A stretch of 64,000 bases of DNA from Bos javanicus (GCF_032452875.1 NC_083871.1:4253692-4317691); one strand, 5' to 3'. Shown: positions 1-12,272, numbered from the stretch's first letter. Notes: generated by a model not told the origin, from the letters alone. Numbers and translations are program-made.

Positions 1-105
1 TCTGTCCTGACTGGTAAGGCCTGCCAGCTTCTCAGAATGTATGATTATGGCTAGTTTCATCTTCATGTCCTTTATCTTTCGAAAATTATTTTGTTGTTAT
101 CACTG

Positions 106-226
106 GCCTTCTCTATAAGTTTTGAGACTTCATGAGGGCATAGATCAGACCTAGAAGAGTATTTTGCTGCTGTGTCCCCAGCATATACATTTCATGACTT
201 AGCACAATGAATAAATGAATGAATAG
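106..226 (+). repeat. L2 LINE 3' end fragment
   Basis: The text runs through a degenerate form of the L2 3' terminus: a 'gagggca' block, then 'tgtccccagca', then a tail of AATGAATGAAT-type repeats at about 206-226. This order is typical of mammalian L2 3' ends. It is short and diverged, as expected for an ancient element. The preceding ~105 bases show nothing I recognise. Confidence 0.7.
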
Positions 227-360
227 CATAGTTTGGCTCATTTTCCTTATTGAATGAAATCACATAGCATGCAATGAAATAACTCCTCAGACAGTATTAG
301 AAAGACCTGAATTTTGATATAACATACATAACTTACAAAATGTATTATATTTAAAGATTG

Positions 361-535
361 AGGGCAGAAGGAGAAGGGAGTGACAAAGGATGAGATGGTT
401 GGATAGCATCACCATCTCAATGGGCATGAGTACGAGCAAAGTCCAGGAGACACTGAAAGACAGGGAAGCCTGGCGTACTATAGACCATGGGTCACAAAGG
501 GTCGGACACGACTTACTGACTAAGCAACGATAATA
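361..535 (+). mobile_element. BovB LINE 3' terminal fragment
   Basis: This is the last ~175 bases of a BovB element. It has the 'gatgagatggttggat' block, the 'gacagggaagcctgg' block and the terminal 'cggacacgac' motif. The copy is 5' truncated and diverged, ending in an ATAATAATA-like tail. Bov SINEs share this 3' end, but the 'ggatgagatgg' part favours BovB itself. Confidence 0.85.
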
Positions 536-1491
536 ATACAAATTACATTTGAATATAATTTTATAATTAAAATTACATGTGCTTTTTCATTTTACTGGAC
601 ACCTGAGACTAAAACGAGGCACGCTTTTATTTTGCATTGTGGCATGGGATAGACAGCAAATACCCTGTGTGAGGTGTCAGATTCCACCAGTCCGGAAGCC
701 CTGTTCCTGTTGAAATACTCTCAGGAACACCAAAGCTCTGTCTAAATGTCCATATCCACAAACATAACATTAAATAGTATTTTTTTCAGTATTTATTCCC
801 ATGTCCTCATCATACCTTTCCTCCAACTGAACATCAATTTCCCAAACTATGAACATCCACGTTCCTGATCCACACTGAAAGGCTGCAGGCTGCAGGGCTG
901 TCAGCTGTGTGTAGGCCAGGTGTTTGAAATGCTAATCACGTCAGTAACACCAGAACAGCCCTGAGCTCTGGACTGCAGAAGCTGTTTCCCCTAATGTTCT
1001 GGGAAAGAGGTAATGCATGCACCTAGCTGCAGGTGGGGAAGACAAGGCATAATGGCCCCAAGTTGAAAGCTTTTGTTACTGAAACAGCACTGGGGTTTTT
1101 TCCAGAGCCGTGCTTCTCTGTACTAAAAATCTATCCTTATACTGTTATGTGGGTCAAAGTATGGCAACTTGCCAATAAATTGGGGCCTGTGGCATGGATA
1201 GGATTGATTGCCTAATGGAAGCTTGGGCAGACTCCATGGCCCTGCTGGCCAGCTTGTCAATTACCTTTCATGGTGAGCCACTTCTCTTGGATAAGTGACT
1301 CTGTGTCTCTTTAGCAAGAAAGAGGCTCATATCATGTAAACATATGCTTAGTTTTGTGATTTGGGCTACTCTGTACTCTTTTACCTACAAAGCAAAATAA
1401 ATTGCTCAGACCTCATTAAAAAAAGGTTAGCATTTCTTTTAAAAGTTTAAAAATCATTTTGTTTTCACAGCTATAGATCTATTTGTTTTGT
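536..1491. other. unique sequence, no gene seen
   Basis: There is no recognisable repeat, coding exon or RNA gene here. Short open frames carry no family signature that I know. Base composition is ordinary for AT-rich mammalian intergenic DNA. Confidence 0.5.
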
Positions 1492-1614
1492 TGTTTAGGC
1501 GCTCAGTTGTGTCTGACTCTCTGCAACCCCATGGACTCCAGCCCACCAGGCGCCTCTGTCCATGGGATTTCCCAGGCAAGAATCCTGGAGTGGGTTGCCA
1601 TTTCCTTCTCCAGA
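1492..1614 (-). mobile_element. Bov-tA SINE, 3' part
   Basis: Read on the minus strand it gives the central and 3' part of Bov-tA: 'ggcaacccactcc' (as its complement), 'gcctgg', 'catggac' and the terminal 'gtcagacacaactgag'-like tail. The tRNA-derived head is missing, so the copy is 5' truncated at about 1614. Confidence 0.9.
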
Positions 1615-1639
1615 GCAATAACTCCGTATGTTGTGGGCA

Positions 1640-1673
1640 CCTTTCTTTCTTTCTTTCTTTCTTTTTTTTTTTT
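1640..1673. repeat. (TTTC)n microsatellite with T-run
   Basis: Several TTTC units are followed by a run of about ten T. It is a simple repeat next to the SINE and may have grown from a retroposon poly-A tail on the minus strand. Confidence 0.85.
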
Positions 1674-1676
1674 GTT

Positions 1677-4600
1677 AGAAGTTATACAAAGGTTTTTTCC
1701 AAAAATATTTTTATTAATACAAGGTTGAGATTTTGACTGAAGAAATTTTAGCTCTTTTGAGCATAAAATAGGAAACATTGTAAAATTAGGATTTATCAAA
1801 ACAATATTTGGAGTTTTAAGGTATGTTCAACCATGAGATTCTTAGATTTAGCTATATTTTACTAGAATAGTAAATGAAATAGGTACAAGCAAAAATAGTC
1901 TCGCAAATTACCCTTCACTTTCCAGGTATTTGTAGTTATTCAAAATCTAGAGTCTGAATTAATGATAATATAATCTGAGATGCTTTAGGATGTATGAAAA
2001 TTAAACTTCCAGCAGGGTAATATTTTGATTGACTAAAGCCTTCCTCATTATTCATTAATTCAGCAGCTATTTGTGTATCTTTTCTGTACCCATCATTCTG
2101 CTGGTATTAGAAGAGAAACAAAGAAGCATGGTATATGAATCTTGGTTGCCATTAGCTTAGAATATGCATAGGACAATGATGCTCTCCTAGTACCATAGGA
2201 TTTGGGGACAAAAGTATGTAGCATAGAAGCAGGATAGGAAGTAGCGGGGTGATGGCTCTATCTTACAGACCTGAACAGCCTGATAATCCATGCCTGCTGC
2301 TCAGGTTTCCCTAAGATGCAAGGAATACTGTCCTGGGCTTTCTATCTGCCTGGTGGTGGCAGCCAGGATTGAATGGGGATGCAGGAAAAAAACATGGTAA
2401 TAGAGGGGGAAATATGCAGGGAGAATTTTTGCAACTCAGAAACAAGACAATCCTATTTTACTCCAAAACGAATCTAAAAATTTAAATCAAAGTGAAAAGA
2501 AAGACAAAGGGAGGAAGGGATGAAGGAAGGACTAAGGGAAGAATGAATGCCGGAAGGGAAGAAGGAAGGAAAGAGGAAAAGAAATAGGAGAGTTAAAAAA
2601 TGTTGCTATGATTTATTGAATCACAAAAGTACTGGTGGCTGTGCTATGTTTTTTCATGCTTAATGAAGAGAATTCATAAAGAGAACAATCTTCATTAATT
2701 TAGCTTAATATGATCATATTATAATAAATTAATATCAACCCACAAGCTTTAAAATGTATTCTTCCATACAGTTTAAATGGAACCACATCTCACTGGCATA
2801 TGATCATTACGAGAATCTATGTAACTAAGATATGTAAGTTGGATTTTATAAACATCACCATACAATGTTTAATTTATATTCTGTCTTCCTCACATTTCCA
2901 GCACCTAGTCAATTTATGTGGCCTCATTACAGTAACCTGAGAGATGGCCCTGGATGCCTGGATGAGGCAATGGGACCCAGTGTTGTGGACTTCAATATTT
3001 TCTGTGATATTTTAAAGTCATGGGACAGAGAGGTTCATCAATAGCATGTGTACATTTATACATGCTAAAAATAGTTACAAAACACCAATAATGGTTAACA
3101 TTTACAAATCGACCTTGGGAAGCTCTAACAGTTCACTGCAGTAATTATCATTTTTTACAAGTTTTATTTCAAAGCATTGTTCTAAATAATAATACCGAGA
3201 ACACTTGTCGAAATCTCAGACTCGTTATAAGTGAAAATATATCATCTTTTACCACTAATCATATGCTTTTAAATGTTATCCAATATCCAGGAAAATACCA
3301 AATACCATGTTTTATTTCCAAATTAATATTATCGTACTCCTTTGATGATTGCAATTTGAGAAGATATAGATTTCCAGTCAAGTCTTTTAAGAATAGCATT
3401 TATCCCATAATATATGTTTAATGTGACAAAATAAGGAAAAAAGGGGGGATTTTCAGAATCTTAGGAACCTAATTAGTGTAACAGTTAAGATATGTTTTAA
3501 AGCAAAAGCAAAGATAACTTTCCAAATCTTTTATAGTAAGGTATACTGTGCTGTTCTGTTTCTAAAATATATGGTTTTGGTTTTTTAGATTATAAAGTAA
3601 ATTTTCATTTACTTTCTCAGATTTGTTTCTTTTCTTGAGGAGAATTTATGATGCTTGAATAGATCAATAGTCCTTGGAACAAAAATCCTATATTTATCCA
3701 GAGCACATGAACAGAGAGACACGATAAATAAGAAGTGCCACCGTGAGACTCATTCCCTCCCCTGTGGGGACCTCAGGCAGACCTTGCCTTCGGCAAAACT
3801 GGGAAGCAGCCAATTTCCGTGTTTGGTGTCCAGGAACTTGTGGTTGAGGCAGACTTTTGACCACACTTAACTGTCCCACAAGACCAGACTCCCAGGAGGG
3901 AGGGAGGCACTTGGCACTCCAGATTTCTTTAGTTTTAGTCTGTGCTCTGAACCCATGCCCAGTTTCCTGCTTGCGTGGCAATACCTTGGAATGTCTCTGA
4001 CAAAGGGCTTGTCTACTGATGACTCATGAACCAGTGAAGTAATCTCTTCTTGGGGGTTTGCATTTGGCAGAAACTTTCTAAAGCTCTATAAAGCCCCCCA
4101 AAATCAACATCAACTGGTGAATTTCAAGAATCTTAAAAAAAGAAATATTCAAAAGAATTGTAAAACAAATCTGACCACAACTGAAAACCCAGAGAGGCAA
4201 TTTGGATGGACACAGAGATGCCTTCCTGAAGGCAAAGTGACATTATTTTCTTTTTCACTGTAAGAAAATGTCTTTATTCAATATGACATTCTAGATGGCA
4301 TTCTCCACTGCCTTTCCTGAGTAACTTGAAAGTTGTGCAGACAGATTTTAAAATCTGTTCCCTCATCAGTCCCCAAGTTAGTTTTAGAAACTAAATTAGA
4401 TTGTGTAGAGTTAAACTAGTTTCTTCACTGCAGGATTTTTTTTTTTCCTTTTTACAGGATTTAAGCAAATAAAGCACTGTGCAAAGGAAACATTTCATAA
4501 GACAGTTTTCAAAAGGTCATTTATTGTGCATTTTATGTGTTCATGCATATGTGTGTTCTTATGTATGTGTATATGTATGTGAGTGGTTATGCCATCAGTG

Positions 4601-5628
4601 AATATCTCTCAGATATGATTTTCTGTGAATTAGGGAGCAATGGGCCAAGATCTAAGAAGATACAGATTTATGAATTTTTCATGGTCATATTTAGTTTCTA
4701 TGATCCATGCTATCGCTGTATTGCTAACATGCTGATAAGGAAAGTGCATGTTAGAAAACCCATGTCTCCAAACAATGTGCCTGCTGTCAGGACTTCAGGA
4801 GAACATGTTTCAGACGACGATTTTCAAGTAAGTCATGAGTGGAATTAAGTAACTTAGACAACTAAGGGCACAAACGAATCATACAGGAGTGGTGAGAATA
4901 AACATTTCTGACCAAAGAATGGCATTCATGTTTGTGGATACATATCTGCTGCCTTTCTTGATAATGGTACTTCTGTTCATTATAGAATGTGGGCTGTTAT
5001 GGAGATGGATTCAGGGATAGGGTAAGGAGGATGAGGTATTATCGATAGGGATTTGATTACAAGAAGATTCACTCTCCAGGACTGGACTTGTAACAGCGCA
5101 ATTGACAGCCAGTTTGCTGATACAGAAGGTGTAAATGAAAGGACCGCCAATGATCCTGGGTCTCGCCTGGCCTGTCTTACTTCATCCCTTTGGATTCCCA
5201 CAAAGATAATGATTATATAATAAAGCATCACTGCACTGAAAATGGAAGAATGAATTTCAGAAAATTCAAAACAGTAGAAAAGGCTTCATTTGGCATAGGT
5301 ATGATTTTGCATTTCTCTGATATACATGGAGCACATTACTGCTGTGACTCTACCATCTTCCTTTTTTTTTTCAACCTGTGCTGAGCAGTGAAGCTCTTAT
5401 GTAAATTAAAAACAAGGATTACTGTGTGTAAAAAGTAAGCAGAACCCTATGGAGCCTCCATGGGATAAAACTCACATCCCATATCTTCCATCTGGCCCTT
5501 TTCTGTAGGAAAACTTGAGCCTCCTAGGCTTTCCCCAAGTTCCAAGTAGCAAATTTAATCAGAGATGTGAGAAAATGCAGAAAAGAGAAAAATAGTTAAA
5601 TAAGACAATATAATAAATAGATAGTCAT
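1677..5628. other. unique repeat-poor interval, no gene recognised
   Basis: About 4 kb contains no LINE, SINE or LTR that I can identify apart from a purine-rich patch near 2.5 kb. Open frames of 60-103 codons occur (for example near 3655-3981 and 4537-4848). The latter begins in an ATGTGT-rich tract, and none shows a known domain. I see no convincing exon boundaries. Old decayed repeats may be present but are below what I can recognise by eye. Confidence 0.5.
2489..2592. repeat. GA-rich (GAAGG)n-like low-complexity tract
   Basis: This is roughly 100 bases of almost pure purine on the plus strand with imperfect GAAGG/GGAAG units. It is a polypurine simple repeat and can be polymorphic in length. 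Confidence 0.8.
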
Positions 5629-5778
5629 TAAACAAAGTCAGATGGTCAATGCCGAAATCAGATTGATTATATTCTTTGCAACCAAAAGTGGAGAAGCTCT
5701 ATACAGTCAACAAAAACAAGACTGAGAGCTGACTGTGGCTCAGATCATGAACTCCTTATAGACAAACTCAGACTTAAA

Positions 5779-6015
5779 TTGAAGAAAGTAAGGAAAACCA
5801 CTAGACCATTCAGGTATGACCTGAATCAAATCCCTTATGATTATAGAGTGGAAGTGACAGATAGATTCAAAGGATTAGAGCTGATACACAGAGTGCCTGA
5901 AGAACAATGGAAGGAGGTTCAGGACATTGTACAGGAGGCAGTGACCAAGATGATTCCCAAGAAAAAGAAATGCAAAGGGGCAAATGGGTGTCTGAGGAGG
6001 GCTACAAATAGTTGA
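5779..6015 (+). pseudogene. BovB ORF remnant (linker between endonuclease and RT)
   Basis: This 78-codon frame begins KKVRKTTRPFRYDLNQIP and is lysine/arginine rich. It matches, by eye, the 152-residue frame on the minus strand at 39534-39992, which is the region between the endonuclease and reverse transcriptase parts of BovB. The frame is lost near 6000, where the homologous text continues in another frame at 6065-6397. It is not expected to make a functional product. Confidence 0.85.
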
Positions 6016-6616
6016 GAAAAGAATAGAAGCTAAAGGCAAAGAAGAAAAGGAAAGATATGCCCATTTGAATGAAGAGCTCCAAAGAACAGCAAGGAGAGAT
6101 AAGAAAGCCTTCCTCAATAATCAATGCAAAGAAATAGAGGCAAACAATAGAATGGGAAAGACTAGAGATTTCTTCAAGAAAATTAGAGATACCAAGGGAA
6201 CGTTTCATGCAAAGATGGCCACAATAAAGGACAGAAATGGTATGGACCTAACAGAAGCAGAAGAAATTAAGGAGAGGTGGCAAGAATACACAGAAAAGCT
6301 ATACAAAAAAGTTCTTCATGACCCAAATAACCACCACAGTGATGTTCTCACTTACCTAGAGCTGACATCCTGGAATACAAAGTCAAGTGAGCCATAGGAA
6401 GCATCACTATGAGCAAAGCTGGTGGAGGTAATGGAATTCCAATTGAGCTACTTCAAACCCCAAAGGATGATGCTGTGAAAGTGTTGCATTCAGTATCCCA
6501 GCAAATTTGGAAAACTCAGCAGTAGCCACAGGACTGGAAAAGGTCAGTTTTCATTCCAATCCCAAAGAAAGGCAATGACAAAGAATGTTCATGCTACCGC
6601 ATAATTGCACTCATCT

Positions 6617-6777
6617 CACATACTAGCAATGCGAGAGACTCGGGTTTGATCCCATGACAACCCACTCCAGTACTTTTGCCTAGAAAATCCTATGGACAGA
6701 GAAGCATTGTATGCTACAGTCCATGGGGTCGCAAAGAGTTGGACATGACGAGCGACTTCACTTTCACATGCTAGCAA
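6617..6777 (+). mobile_element. Bov-tA SINE inside BovB, with 13-bp TSD
   Basis: A 5'-truncated Bov-tA (6630-6764) interrupts BovB in the RT region. It shows 'cccactccagta', 'ttttgccta', 'tggacaga' and 'gtccatggggtcgcaaaga'. The flanks CACATACTAGCAA (6617-6629) and CACATGCTAGCAA (6765-6777) differ at one base and form the TSD. The SINE must therefore be younger than the surrounding BovB. Confidence 0.93.
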
Positions 6778-8020
6778 AATAATGCTCTAAATTGTCCAAG
6801 CAAGGCTTCAACAGTAGGTGAACCATGAACTTCCAGATATTCAATCTGGATTTTGAAAGGGCAGAGGAACCAGAGATTAAATTGCCAAAATCCGTTGGAT
6901 CATCGAAAAAGCAAAAGAGTTCTAGAAAAACATCTATTTCTGCGTTATTGACTGTGCCAAAGCCTTTGACTGTGTGGATCACAACCAACTGTGGAAAATT
7001 CTTCAAGAGATGGGAATACCATACCACCTGACCTGTCTCCTGAGAGATTTGTATGCAGGTCAAGAAGCAACAGTTAGAACAAGACATGGAACAATGGACT
7101 GTTTCAAAATTGGGAAAGGAGTACGTCAAAGCTGTATATTGTCACCCTGCTTGTTTAACATTTGCAGAGAACATCATGTGAAAAGCTGGGCTGGATGAAG
7201 CACAGGCTGAAATCAAAATTGCTGAGAGAAATATCAATAACATCAGATATGCAGATGACACCACCCTTATGGCAGAAAGCAAAGAAGAATTAAAGAGCCT
7301 GTTTATGAGAGTGAAAAATTTGGCTTAACCCTCAAGGTTCAGAAAACTAAGATCATGGCATCCAGTCCCATCACTTCATGGCAAGTAGATGGGAGAACAA
7401 TGGAAATGGTGAGAGACTATTTTTTTGGGCTCCAAAATCACTGCATATGGTGACTGCAGCCATGAAATTAAAAGATTCTTGTTCCTTGGAAGAGAAACTA
7501 TGACCAACCTAGATAGCATATTAAAAAGCAGAGACATTACTTTGACAACAAAGTTCCATCTAGTCAAAGCTATGGCTTTACCAGTAGTCATGTATGGATT
7601 GAGAGTTGGACTGTAAAGAAAGCTGAGCACCCAATAATTGATGCTTTTGAACTGTGGTGTTGGAGAAGACTCTTGAGAGTCCCTTGGGCCACAAGGAAAA
7701 CCAGTCAATTAATTCTGAAGGAAATCAGTCCTGAATGTTCATTGAAAGGACTGATTCTGAAGCTCAAACTCCAATACTTTAGTCAGTTGATGTGAAGAAC
7801 TTACTCATTGCAAAAGACCCAGATGCTGGGAAGGACGGAAGGCAGGAGGAGAAGGAGATGACAGAGGATGAGATGGTTGGATGGCATCAGCAACTTATGG
7901 ACATGAGTCTGAGCAACCCCTGGGAGTAGGTGACGGACAGGGAAGCCTTGCGTGCTGCAGTCCATGGGGTTGCAAAATGTCAGAAATGACTGAGTGAATG
8001 AACTGAGCTAAACAAAGTCA

Positions 8021-9062
8021 AGGACATTTAGTTCCTCCTCAAAAACTATTGGTAATATTCTGAGCCATGTCCTTTGAGCAGTTATGTAGATTATGAAACC
8101 CCCACCTAGTGGAAGAAGCTAACTGTATACTGACCACAAGCATGCAGACCCCAGACTGTTGGACTTAGAAAGTTGATGATATTGACTCCTGATTACTTCA
8201 GTTCAGTTCAGTTGCTTCACCACCAACCAGTCAGAAGAATGTCCATGAGCTAATCATACTCCTTTCATCCAGACTTTAAAAACTTTGAGTGCTAGCTGCC
8301 TGGACTCCTTGAATGGAACTCTACAAAAATGCTACACTTTCCTTCATCACAACCCACTGTCAATAGATTGGCTTTACTGCATGCAAACAAAGGACCCAAG
8401 TTTGTTTCTGAACATACTGACCTGAAGACATTCTGTGGGCATAGGCTGACTGAGCTAGTGAAATCCTTGAAATGTTAGAGCTGAAAATATCTTTGAACTT
8501 AGAGAAATCAATTGTTTGCCTTTGTTATATTTGGCTGCAGACAGAAAAGGCTTTCAGACACAGCAATCAAATAACATCTACTTAATACTTAAATATATAC
8601 TGAGTTTGACTAGAGACAATTGAATGTCTCTTGAAATGAGACAGTAAGTATTTAGAGATTTTGTAGCTTTTAAAGTTATTTAGATAGACAATATCACAGA
8701 TATAATGTGAATAACCTGATGCCTCCCCTTTAAAAAAATTGAAATATCACAGTTTCAGCATTCATGCATTCAGAATATGCTCATTCAAATAGAAAGTGCT
8801 GAAATGTACTTTGTAGAGTCAAAAGTACCATGCTCTTTCACTAATGAAGAAAATTAGACAGAGTTGCAAATTTTAAACTTAACCTATTTTAGAAACATCT
8901 GTCTAGCTGAAGAGCAAGCATGCATTTTATTTCATGACAAACATGTTCCAGGAATTTTAAAAGAAAAACAATGTACATTAATAATATATGATCCTTGTTC
9001 ACAAGGTTATAGTCAGTGAACTGAATAATACATATTCAATTAAATACAGTATGTCAGGAGTG
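8021..9062. other. unique sequence, no gene seen
   Basis: I see no coding exon or clear repeat. A short CAGTTCAGTTCAGTT motif at about 8198-8213 resembles a BovB tail on the minus strand but is too short to call. Confidence 0.5.
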
Positions 9063-9280
9063 GGTTTCCCAGGTGGTGTTAGTGGTAAAGAATCTGCCTG
9101 CCAATACAGGAGAGCTAAGAGCCATGGATTTGATCCCTGGGCCAGAAAGATCCCCTGGAAGACGTCATGGGAACCCACTCCAATATTGTCACTTGAAGAA
9201 TCCCCATGGACAGAGGAGCCTGACAGGCTACAGTCCATGCGGTCTCAAAGAGTTGGACATGACTGAAGCAACTTAGCATA
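9063..9280 (+). mobile_element. Bov-tA SINE, near full length
   Basis: The copy starts with the tRNA-derived head ('gtggtaaagaatctgcctg', B-box-like 'gatttgatccctggg'). It continues with the 'cccactcc' middle and ends in the BovB-like tail 'ttggacatgactgaagcaac'. A CA-rich tail follows. I found no clear TSD. Confidence 0.93.
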
Positions 9281-9480
9281 CACACACACTAATATGTAGC
9301 ATGCTTTGCTGGGTAAGCAAAAAGTAGGCTCTCACTTCAGTGGATAGCCCTTCTGTTGAGTTCTTTCGTCAACACACCAGAAACATTTATCTGTTTTAGG
9401 TTATCATGAAGTTAAATTGAGAAAAAAAAATGTGTCTCTGTATATGCACATACTACATATAACATCACATATATTATCTT

Positions 9481-9585
9481 GGACATCCGGCTTCTAAAAC
9501 TGTGAGATATAGATGTCTGTTGTTTAAGGCATCCAGGCTGTGGTGTCTTTATGGCAGTGTGAGCAGACTAACACAGCATCACTGT
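9481..9585 (+). mobile_element. MaLR (MLT1-type) LTR 3' end fragment
   Basis: The segment carries the ordered 3' landmarks of MLT1-type MaLR LTRs: 'aaaactgtgaga', 'tctgttgtttaaggc', 'ccaggctgtggtgtctt' and 'cagactaacaca'. It is a short, old fragment. Confidence 0.7.
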
Positions 9586-9647
9586 CCAGCTCAGGTTCTC
9601 TGGCTGATAGCATAAGCTGCAGAGCCACATTGTAAACAAACGGGGAA

Positions 9648-10222
9648 ATTGTTTTGGTTGTTGTGTTTCATTTTATTGGACTATAGTTGATTTACAATGT
9701 TGTTGTGTTAGTTTCAGGTACACAGTGAAAAGTGATTCAGTGTTACATATACGTATATTCATTCTTTTTCAGAGTGTTTTCTCATTTTCAGTCCAACTCA
9801 GTCGCTCAGCCATGTCCAACTCTTTGCAGGCCCATGGACTGCAGCACGCTGGGCTTCCCTGTCCATCACCAACTCCTGGAGCTTACTCAAACTCATGTCC
9901 ACCAGTCAGCGATGCCATCCATCCATCTCATCCTCTGTCATCCCCTTCTCCTCCGCTTTCTCAGATAGGTTATCATTTGGTCCCCTTTCTCATATAGGTT
10001 ATCATAGAATATTGAGTAGAGTTCCCTGTGCTATACAGTAGGTTCTTGTTGGTTACCAATTTTACATATAGTTGTATGTGTATGTTAGTCCCAAGCTCCT
10101 GATCTATTCTTCCCCACCACATTTCCCTTTGGTAACCATAAGTTCATTGTTAATATTTTTAAGTCTGTTTCTGTTTTGTAAATAACTTGTGTCATTTTTT
10201 AAAAATTAGGTTCTACATATGA
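9648..10222 (-). mobile_element. L1 3' UTR fragment, interrupted
   Basis: The complement of an artiodactyl L1 3' region. On the plus strand it shows 'ttgatttacaatgttg', 'tttcaggtacacagtgaaaa', 'gttccctgtgctatacagta' and 'ggttctacatatgag', an order repeated in part at 33.4 kb and 46.1 kb. A BovB tail is inserted at 9794-9968. A 14-base string (ATAGGTTATCAT type) occurs twice, near 9965 and 9992, next to that insertion. Confidence 0.75.
9794..9968 (-). mobile_element. BovB LINE 3' terminal fragment
   Basis: The complement of the last ~175 bases of BovB: 'gtcgctcagccatgtcc', 'cccatggactgcagcacg', 'catcaccaactcctggagc' and 'catctcatcctctgtcatcc'. It is strongly 5' truncated and sits inside an L1 3' UTR fragment. 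Confidence 0.88.
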
Positions 10223-10240
10223 GCCATTACTGGTGCTTTA

Positions 10241-10438
10241 GGCCTTCTCAGCTGGCTCAGTGGTAAAGAATCTGCCTGCCAAGGCAGAAAATATAGGAGA
10301 CCTGGTAAGATGCCCTGGAGGAGGAAATGGCAACCCACTCCAGTATTTTTGCCTGGAAATTCCCATGGACAGAGGAGTCTGGTGGGCTGCATTACATGCG
10401 GGTCACAAAGAGTCAGATACAAATGAGTGACTAAGCAT
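10241..10438 (+). mobile_element. Bov-tA SINE
   Basis: The tRNA-derived head ('ctggctcagtggtaaagaa'), the 'ggcaacccactccagta' centre and the tail ('gtcacaaagagtcagatac') are in order. The B-box region is damaged. It lies directly after the L1 fragment. Confidence 0.93.
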
Positions 10439-10660
10439 ACAGTTTCTACCATGTAAATCAGGACATGTGTTTCCCAAAGATGTTATAAGATACAAAATTA
10501 CAAAGAATTCCTAAATCTTCTCCAATTCTATCCTATCACTTCACACCATTAGAGCAAACACAGGCAGTGCTTCTGGTGCTGGTGGTAATTTTTAAGGGAA
10601 GAGAAAGATTTACCTTCTGAGAGTCGACTTTTGATCTAAGAGGTTTCTTAGCCTATTTCA

Positions 10661-11215
10661 TCCCAAAAGACTTGTCTCCTACTCTTTGACATTTGTGGCA
10701 AACTGTATTTTCAAAAAACTGACCGAGATGACATGTCTCTTCCCACACTCTCTCCTCATGTTATGATGCTGAGGAATCTGAGGGGGCATGTAATCTATAA
10801 CTACAGCAGAAGTGATGCTTTGTGACTTTTCAGGCTGATTCATAAAAATGGATACGCCCCAACTAACCCTTTGGAGACACTTGCTCTTGGAACTGAGACA
10901 CCATGCTGAGAAGAAAGTAAAAAACTATACGGAAAGCCCGCCTGCCGGTGCTCTGGCTGAAAATCCCCCTGGGGTCCTAGCTGACAGCCAGCAGCAACTG
11001 CCAGATAGTGAGTGAAGCTCCAAATTATTCCACCCCAATCACTGAGTCACTCCCAGCCTTCAAGCTGCACCAGCGGATGGCACCTGGAGCAGAAATGAGC
11101 TATCCCACTGTGTTCTAGCCAAATTGCCGATTCATTAGTAAAGTAAAGCATTGCTGTTGCTTTAATCCACTAATTTGGGGATGGTTTGCTATGCACATTG
11201 TATAACTTGTAACAT
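10661..11215 (+). mobile_element. MaLR (MLT1-type) LTR
   Basis: Landmarks of an MLT1/MST-type LTR occur in order: 'agaagtgatgctttgtgac', 'cacttgctcttgga', 'ctgacagccagca', 'gtgagtgaagc' and the 3' part 'tgttgctttaatccactaa' with 'atggtttgctatgca'. It is a solo LTR remnant of a non-autonomous class III element, diverged and with poor boundaries. Confidence 0.72.
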
Positions 11216-11298
11216 TCCAAGTTAACCATTCAAGTCCTAAATGCATTATGTTTACATCGTAAATAGATACAGGGAAGAAACAGAGGAAAGCCATCATT

Positions 11299-11397
11299 CA
11301 GGCATCTTCCCAACGTAAACACTCCAGTCTGAAATATCACCCAGTAGGTGAGGGAAACAAGTGTGCCTGAGTTCTTAAGTAATCTTGTAATATCAGG
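11299..11397. repeat. direct repeat copy A (~100 bp)
   Basis: This ~99-bp unit ('caggcatcttcccaa', 'ctgaaatatc', 'ctgagttcttaag', 'aatcttgtaa') recurs in the same orientation at 12273-12372. The copies share most positions but have small indels. The two brackets enclose the minus-strand L1 fragment at 11405-12005. I do not recognise the unit as a known repeat family. Confidence 0.85.
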
Positions 11398-11404
11398 ATT
11401 CTGT

Positions 11405-12005
11405 ATGATTATTTTTAATAATATTATTGAAATATAACTGACCTACAACACGTTAGTCCTGATCCCCAACAGACCGATTCATTATATTTATATACATTAC
11501 TAAACAATCACTACAATAAGTCTAGTTACCATCTGTCATCATACAAAGTTATTGGAGTATTGTTGACCATATTCCCCATAATATTCATTTCATCTTCATG
11601 GGTTCATTTATTTTGCAACTGAATGCTTGTACCTCCTAATCTCTCATCCCACATTTCACTCATTCTCGCCTCCTTCCTCCTGGCGACCACGTGTTTTTTT
11701 CTCTGTATCTGAGACTGATTCTGTTTTGTTCTGTTTGTTCATTTGGTTTATTTTTTACATTCTACACATAAGTGAAATCATACATTATTTTTCCATCTTT
11801 GTGTAACTTATTTCCCTTATTAACATAATAACCTCTAGGTCCATTCATTTTATCTCAAAGGGCAAGATTTCATTCTTTTCAAGGCTAAGTAATATTGCAT
11901 ATATTACTCATATATATGTACATCTTCTGCATCCATTCTTCTATCATCGGGCAGTTATGTTGCTTCCATATCTTGGCTATTGTAAAAAAAATGCTATAAT
12001 GTACA
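11405..12005 (-). mobile_element. older L1 3' UTR fragment
   Basis: On the plus strand it reads as the complement of an L1M-type 3' UTR: 'ttgaaatataactgac', 'tattgttgaccatattcccc', 'taagtgaaatcatacat', 'ctaggtccattcattt' and 'ttgcttccatatcttggct'. This order is characteristic of mammalian L1 3' ends. No coding potential remains. Confidence 0.88.
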
Positions 12006-12272
12006 GAAGTTATTTTACATAGTCCGCAAAAATACAAAAGTACTTTCCACTAATTAAAGTGAGGCTAAGTACCTAAAACACAATAGTAGACCAGGTAGAA
12101 AGCAAAAAAAGGAAACCTATTTTTTCAGTCAAACGTTTCCTCCAACTTTTGTCTCTCCATACTTCAGAGAGGCAATGTATGTACTGATTTGAAGTCTGAA
12201 AAAATAATTCGTGAATGAGACCAATTTTATTTGACAAGATTATCTTCCCTTATAAAGGAAGATGCTATAATG

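Larger units (their letters stand above)
5629..8020 (+). mobile_element. BovB LINE, 5'-truncated, with 12-bp TSD
   Basis: BovB sequence runs from 5641 ('gatggtcaatgccgaaatc') to about 8008. Exact 12-bp direct repeats TAAACAAAGTCA lie at 5629-5640 and 8009-8020 and are the target-site duplication. The copy lacks the endonuclease region. It holds the linker region (frame at 5779-6015), the reverse transcriptase region and the 3' terminus, but many stops and frameshifts break it. A Bov-tA SINE interrupts it at 6630-6764. Its divergence from the other BovB copies here indicates an older insertion. BovB is an RTE-clade LINE known for horizontal transfer between reptiles and ruminants. Confidence 0.95.

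Noticed and set aside
4537..4848. 103-codon frame as a possible small protein
   Set aside because: Its first third comes from an ATGTGT-rich simple repeat and the remainder matches nothing known. No splice or promoter support.
9063..9280. tRNA gene at SINE heads with box A/B-like words
   Set aside because: The words are part of the Bov-tA SINE head; the rest is SINE body and tail, repeated many times in the window.
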